A stretch of 64,000 nt of DNA from Bacillus massiliigorillae. GTDB lineage: Bacteria > Bacillota > Bacilli > Bacillales > DSM-1321. The stretch's first letter is position 1. The number at the start of each line of letters is the position of its first letter. A model generated the notes under the pieces. The model had not been told where the DNA came from and made no database searches. It saw only the letters and a program-made list of their open reading frames with translations. The stretch covers positions 2,239,665 to 2,303,664 of the forward strand of contig NZ_HG428741.1 in the NCBI RefSeq assembly GCF_000380245.2, in the 5' to 3' direction. Below, piece after piece: positions 60,135 through 64,000 of this stretch. Made by a program: the position numbers and the translations under genes.

Positions 60135-61706
60135 TCACTTTGTTGAATCGCTCGTTATATAGCGTTCTTTTAAATCTCTTTTTAGGATTTTTCCAGTTGG
60201 CGTTCGTGGAAGTTCTGAAGAAAAAACGATGCTTGACGGTCGTTTGAAACTAGCTAAACGATCTTTACAATAGGTTAGAAGATCCTCAACGCTAGGTGGT
60301 TCATCTACATTTTGTGCTACAACAACAGCCATTACTTCTTCTCCCCACTCCAAACTAGGTATACCTATTACTGCTACATCAGCAACGTCTGGATGTGAAA
60401 TGAAGACATTTTCAATCTCTGCAGGCGAGATATTTTCCCCACCGCGTATCACCATATCAGAGCTACGACCATTTAAGAAAAGATAGCCGTCTTCATCTAA
60501 CCAACCCATATCATGTGTATTGACCCATCCATTTACAAGCGTTTCTTTTGATGCATCTGGACGATTCCAATAACCTTTCATCGCCTTCTGTGTACGAATA
60601 TATACATGCCCAATTTCATTTATTGCAACTGGAGAACCGTTATTATCAAGAACCATAATGTCAACGTTAGATAGAGGTTTTCCTACTGAAGATAGTCGTT
60701 TAATTTTTTTATCAATTTCCTCGGCGGTACCAATCAATTTATGATCTTCTGGACCAAGAACTGAAACTGTAGAAGTTGTTTCAGTCATCCCGAAGCCGTT
60801 AGCAAATTCTGTTGAGGATGGAAAGAGGTCGATTGCCCGTCGTATTACTGGAAAAGGCATCGGTGCTGCACCATAGGATAGACTTTCAAGGGAGCTAAGA
60901 TTAGTAGAACTAAAACCTGGATGATCCATTACACGCTTTAACATTGTTGGAACCAAAAAGGCATGGGTAGCGCTTTCATTTTCTACTGCTAGTAACCACT
61001 CATTAGCATCAAATTGACTTAACAATATTAACCTTCGCCCATGGTAGATAGAATTACAAATACTAGTCGCTCCAGAAACGTGATAGCTAGGTACAGAAAT
61101 GATAGTAGCACCTCGTTCTGTTCCATCTGCCGCTTCCACATGATTCATCACATAGTTAGTTAACTGCCCATATGTAATCATGACGCCTTTTGGAGTATTA
61201 GTAGTGCCACTTGTATAAAGTAGAACTGCCAAATCAGAATCATCAACATCTGCAAAATCCCACATAGGTTCTAATGCACCTTCAAGAGCCTCTTCATAAT
61301 TAGGTCCAATCGAGTGAGATTCACCAATGCAAATAACTTTATGAACGCCACTCTCTTTAAAAACTGGTGCGATTAACTCCGCGTATCGATGTTCAGTAAT
61401 CAAGACTTTTATACTTGCATCTTGAATCATAAAGGAAAGTTCATCCGTTTTAGCTCGATAATTGATTGGTACAATAACAGCACCTAATTGAAAAGCAGCA
61501 AAGAAGCTTTCAACCATTTCAGAGCAACTTGTTGCAATAAATCCAACTCTGTCGCCCCGCTTAACACCGTATGATGCTAGTGTTTCAGCTAAGCGCCCCG
61601 TTCGATCAAGTAACTCTGAATACGTAAGTCTTTGCTCACCAAACGTAATGATTTCCTGATCAGGCACGATACTCGCTGATATTTGAAGTAATAAATAAGC
61701 ATTCAA
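60135..61706 (-). CDS. AMP-forming acyl-CoA synthetase
   Basis: The 523-residue enzyme has the ATP-binding loop LLYTSGTTNTPKGVMITYGQ (about residues 163-182), GFGMTETTSTVSVLG, the hinge NGRSSDMVIRGGENISPAEIE and the catalytic lysine in TPTGKILKRDLKE. It joins an acid to CoA through an acyl-adenylate. As first gene of the cluster it is the likely activating enzyme for the starting acid, shared with the CoA transferases. The substrate cannot be read from sequence. A promoter overlapped by an inverted repeat lies 75 bases upstream, next to the divergent TetR gene. Confidence 0.92.
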   Translation of the reverse strand: MNAYLLLQISASIVPDQEIITFGEQRLTYSELLDRTGRLAETLASYGVKRGDRVGFIATSCSEMVESFFAAFQLGAVIVPINYRAKTDELSFMIQDASIKVLITEHRYAELIAPVFKESGVHKVICIGESHSIGPNYEEALEGALEPMWDFADVDDSDLAVLLYTSGTTNTPKGVMITYGQLTNYVMNHVEAADGTERGATIISVPSYHVSGATSICNSIYHGRRLILLSQFDANEWLLAVENESATHAFLVPTMLKRVMDHPGFSSTNLSSLESLSYGAAPMPFPVIRRAIDLFPSSTEFANGFGMTETTSTVSVLGPEDHKLIGTAEEIDKKIKRLSSVGKPLSNVDIMVLDNNGSPVAINEIGHVYIRTQKAMKGYWNRPDASKETLVNGWVNTHDMGWLDEDGYLFLNGRSSDMVIRGGENISPAEIENVFISHPDVADVAVIGIPSLEWGEEVMAVVVAQNVDEPPSVEDLLTYCKDRLASFKRPSSIVFSSELPRTPTGKILKRDLKERYITSDSTK

Positions 61707-61772
61707 CTTCTATTTCACCTCCAAATTTATTGATTCCTTATCTCTTCATTTTTATTTTGCTTTCTATCTCTG

Positions 61773-61809
61773 TTGCGTATATAATAATCTACAATTCCTA
61801 AATACGCAA
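61773..61809 (-). promoter_or_regulatory. Promoter with overlapping inverted repeat before the catabolic operon
   Basis: On the minus strand TTGCGT (61,809-61,804) and TATTAT (61,786-61,781) are 17 bases apart, a plausible SigA promoter. TTGCGTAT (61,773-61,780) and ATACGCAA (61,802-61,809) are perfect inverted arms that cover the -35 box and the region behind the -10 box. This is the form of a repressor operator, most simply for the TetR protein at 61,935. Confidence 0.6.
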
Positions 61810-61813
61810 TATC

Positions 61814-61835
61814 ATTTTCTAAATTTTCAGAAAAT
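61814..61835. promoter_or_regulatory. Second palindrome in the TetR spacer
   Basis: ATTTTCT and AGAAAAT are inverted arms around an 8-base AAATTTTC centre. It may be an additional operator half or simply AT-rich structure. Confidence 0.35.
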
Positions 61836-61934
61836 TTATAATACACCATGTTGGAAAACATACATTCAAGAGCGTCATTGCAATATTTGTATTGTTAAAA
61901 AAAATAAAAAAAATGTTTCGTGAGAGGAGAACAA

Positions 61935-62564
61935 ATGAAAAATAGTAAAGTAGATCGTAGAATTAGAAGATCAAAAAAATTATTAAAGCAATCTCTAATT
62001 TCACTCTTAAACGAAAAAAAATTTAGTGATATCACCATTACAGATCTTGTAAATCGCTCCGATTTAAATCGTTCCACCTTCTATGCACATTTTCGTGATA
62101 AAGAGGAGCTTTTATCTTGTATGATTGATGAACTATTAAATGGAATGATTACTAGTATGACACATGATGTTAGCCCTACGTCCAAAACATCCACACAATA
62201 TGGAATTACTCAACATTCATCACTCCAACTTTTCACATATGTATCCGAAAACTCTTCCTTCTTTAAAACATTAATGAATTATCATCATGTTCCTAATTTC
62301 TCCTATCGACTTTCAGAAGCTTTATACGATTTTTATCTAAAAAAAATAAAAGAGGAACAAGATTCCTCTAATCAGCTCAATATGAACCATGGCTTCTTCG
62401 CAAACTATATAGCATCCATCATTGTAGGATTCATACATCATTGGCTAGTTCATACTGAAAACAAATACAATCCAGATTATATTGCAAAAGAATTTAACAA
62501 AATATTTATTTTAAACACTGATTTTTCGTATTTGCAGCCAAAAAGGAGACACATGCAAGGCTAG
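61935..62564 (+). CDS. TetR-family regulator, likely of the catabolic operon
   Basis: I start at the ATG 61,935 because AGAGGAGA lies 6-8 bases upstream. The 209-residue protein has a basic tail (MKNSKVDRRIRRSKKLLKQS), then FSDITITDLVNRSDLNRSTF and YAHFRDKEELL, the TetR helix-turn-helix. The C-terminal domain (FANYIASIIVGFIHHWLVHT) is of the TetR_C_7 type. It is divergent from the acyl-CoA synthetase operon and sits beside a well-placed operator, so it likely responds to a pathway acyl-CoA or acid. An MFS transporter follows downstream. Confidence 0.9.
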   Translation: MKNSKVDRRIRRSKKLLKQSLISLLNEKKFSDITITDLVNRSDLNRSTFYAHFRDKEELLSCMIDELLNGMITSMTHDVSPTSKTSTQYGITQHSSLQLFTYVSENSSFFKTLMNYHHVPNFSYRLSEALYDFYLKKIKEEQDSSNQLNMNHGFFANYIASIIVGFIHHWLVHTENKYNPDYIAKEFNKIFILNTDFSYLQPKRRHMQG

Positions 62565-62652
62565 GCGAGCTATTGGATTTTCAACATGGGTTGGCTTATG
62601 ACCAATTGTGACAGGTGTAAGGTTAGACAACTCAAAATTATGTACTAAATAA

Positions 62653-62690
62653 ATAAACTACATCCCCCCCTCTTTTGTAGTTTATTTTGC
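62653..62690 (+). terminator. Terminator of the TetR gene
   Basis: AAATAAACTACA and TGTAGTTTATTT pair perfectly around CCCCCCTCTTT-type loop, with T run behind. Confidence 0.8.
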
Positions 62691-62847
62691 TTTTAACCTA
62701 TCATTTTGCAAAAAGTATCGTTTTAACAACATTATCACGTTATTTTGGTGTTGATTATACACACATCCCTTTTTATAATCTAACAAACAGTACGTGCTGT
62801 TGATTTATAACTTTACAGCATCGAAGGGAGGTATATTTCCATACATT

Positions 62848-62861
62848 TGGAAACGCTTTCA
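62848..62861 (+). promoter_or_regulatory. CcpA cre box before the MFS gene
   Basis: TGGAAACGCTTTCA fits the cre consensus TGNNANCGNTNNCA at every fixed position, 52 bases upstream of the MFS start. This predicts repression by CcpA when sugars are plentiful, as expected for a catabolic uptake gene. Confidence 0.7.
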
Positions 62862-62913
62862 GGTGATAGGTTAGGAATTAGTTGAAAAATCAATATATTT
62901 CGAGGGGTGTTTT

Positions 62914-64000
62914 ATGGAGAATAAAGTTCAACGCTCACAATGGATTCAATTTATCGCTTTGTTATTTGGTTCTTTTATATGTATCGAAGCTATGGTTTTT
63001 CAAGCTCCTGCCATTCCAAGTATTTCACAACATTTTGAACTTCCGACATATTTAGCAGGTCTCATCATTCTGTCTTTTTATATTACTTCAGCATCCTTTT
63101 ATCCAATAATGGGCAGATTTGCTGATCAGTTTGGAAGGAAAAAAATCCTCCTATTCGGTATGGTAATCTTTGCTGTTTCTGAAGTTGCTGCAGCAATCAG
63201 TCCTAATTTTTCTTTTTTTCTAATTGCACGTGTCTTTCAAGGCTTTGCTGTTTCTTGTATTTTACCAGTAGCTATGGCCTACATTAGCATCATCTTTCCA
63301 CCTGAGAAACGAGGATTCGCAACCGGTATTTTCACAGCTGTGCAAGGCTGTGGTTCCATGACTGGAGCAGTAATTGCTGGATACTTAATAAAAATATACG
63401 GATGGCCTATCATCTATTGGGTAAGTGCAGTCCTCGCTATTCTTGGTTTTATTGTAATAAAAATGTTTATTGTGGAATCCAAAGGAGAGAAAACACGATC
63501 TTTCGATTTACTTGGTGCATTTCTATTATTTATCTGTGCCGGAAGCATGCTTTCTGTTTCCACACTCGTTAAAAGTTTTGGGGCTGCCTCACCGTATACA
63601 TTAGGTACACTTGCTCTTGGAGTCGTAGCGGCTATTGCTTTATGGATTGTAGAAAACCGAATAGCCAATCCAATTGTTGAACTATCACTCTTTAAAAAAC
63701 GATTATTTGCGCTCGCCATGATTATGAACCTTCTTACTGTAGCAGGATATCAATCTTTCATTTATATAATGAACTTTTTTATATCTTCAAGCCCTGGTAG
63801 GGATGTATCTAATGTAGGTTTGTTCTACACCATTATTTATGCTGGAGGCGTAGTTGGAGCTATCCTAATTGGAAAGCTAGCAGATAAAATTAATAATAAG
63901 AAATTAGTAAATTTCATCTATCTTATTCCGATTGTAACTATTTTCGTATTCTCAATGATTAATGTATACACATCATTTTCCTATATTACAATACTCTCTA
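62914..64000 (+). CDS. MFS transporter (DHA2-like), runs off the window
   Basis: The frame opens MENKVQRSQWIQFIALLFGS with GAGGGGTG about 5-6 bases upstream and is open for 362 codons to the window edge. At least ten transmembrane helices are visible, with the MFS motif A region (MGRFADQFGRKKILLFGMVI), RVFQGFAVSCILPVAMAYIS, the motif-C-like stretch GCGSMTGAVIAGYLIKIYGW, and a second-half loop ADKINNKKLVNF. It may import the pathway's starting acid or export a product. The cre box supports a catabolic role. It is partial; its end lies outside. Confidence 0.88.
   Translation, partial: MENKVQRSQWIQFIALLFGSFICIEAMVFQAPAIPSISQHFELPTYLAGLIILSFYITSASFYPIMGRFADQFGRKKILLFGMVIFAVSEVAAAISPNFSFFLIARVFQGFAVSCILPVAMAYISIIFPPEKRGFATGIFTAVQGCGSMTGAVIAGYLIKIYGWPIIYWVSAVLAILGFIVIKMFIVESKGEKTRSFDLLGAFLLFICAGSMLSVSTLVKSFGAASPYTLGTLALGVVAAIALWIVENRIANPIVELSLFKKRLFALAMIMNLLTVAGYQSFIYIMNFFISSSPGRDVSNVGLFYTIIYAGGVVGAILIGKLADKINNKKLVNFIYLIPIVTIFVFSMINVYTSFSYITILS

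Larger units (their letters stand above)
62565..62913. other. Gap before the MFS gene, with terminator and cre box
   Basis: The gap holds the TetR-gene terminator at 62,653-62,690, an imperfect palindrome AACAGTACGTGCTGTT at 62,787-62,802, and a cre-like site at 62,848. No gene is present. Confidence 0.55.

Overview
The window is a low-GC chromosome segment from a spore-forming member of the Bacillales. It carries a small acid-soluble spore protein gene (sspN), a FbpB-family gene under a Fur-box-like site, an S-layer-homology (SLH) protein, a HemAT-type oxygen sensor, an IS231-type element and a CcpA cre-like site. Gene content fits a Bacillus or Lysinibacillus-like genus; the sequence alone does not settle which. 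I see no rRNA, tRNA or CRISPR array.

Bases 1-36,000 are an accessory region rich in mobile elements and decayed genes. It starts with the end of an IS110 transposase and a GNAT acetyltransferase. Next come an ABC exporter with a very long coiled-coil permease beside a TetR regulator, a decayed gene cluster (8.4-10 kb), and an MMPL exporter with its own divergent TetR. A frameshifted TnpB element follows, interrupted by a 5.5-kb unit bounded by two inverted IS231 copies and an 11-bp target duplication (16,036-21,592). Beyond it lie an Rrf2/azoreductase pair with a clear operator, several small genes, an ECF sigma/anti-sigma pair, a second IS110 element, and remnants of a C45 acyltransferase, a GyrI-like protein, a sigma factor and a hydrolase-SLH protein. 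A dispersed repeat carrying a terminator hairpin recurs here about 13 times, always in one orientation and mostly just after minus-strand genes. I find none from 36 kb onwards.

Bases 35,400-44,200 look like conserved chromosome: HemAT and a second chemoreceptor, then a yneR-yneP-sspN-fbpB-yneN-type block as around citB in Bacillus subtilis, then a penicillin-acylase-family enzyme.

Bases 44,300-64,000 hold a catabolic island. A hydrolase/SDR pair and a YtcJ-type amidohydrolase with an IclR regulator lead into at least 14 minus-strand genes (48.7-61.7 kb): an acyl-CoA ligase, two different acyl-CoA dehydrogenases, two MaoC-type hydratase subunits, an Ltp-type thiolase-fold protein next to a DUF35 protein, three family III CoA-transferase genes (one a tandem fusion), two crotonase-fold enzymes and two tiny zinc-ribbon proteins. 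A divergent TetR gene and an MFS transporter close the window. The set matches the actinobacterial cholesterol side-chain module (ChsE1/ChsE2, ChsH1/ChsH2, Ltp2), which shortens a CoA-activated branched side chain by dehydrogenation, hydration and retro-aldol cleavage. I infer uptake, CoA activation and chain shortening of a bulky cyclic, steroid-like or terpenoid acid. This is the best candidate for an undescribed system in the window.
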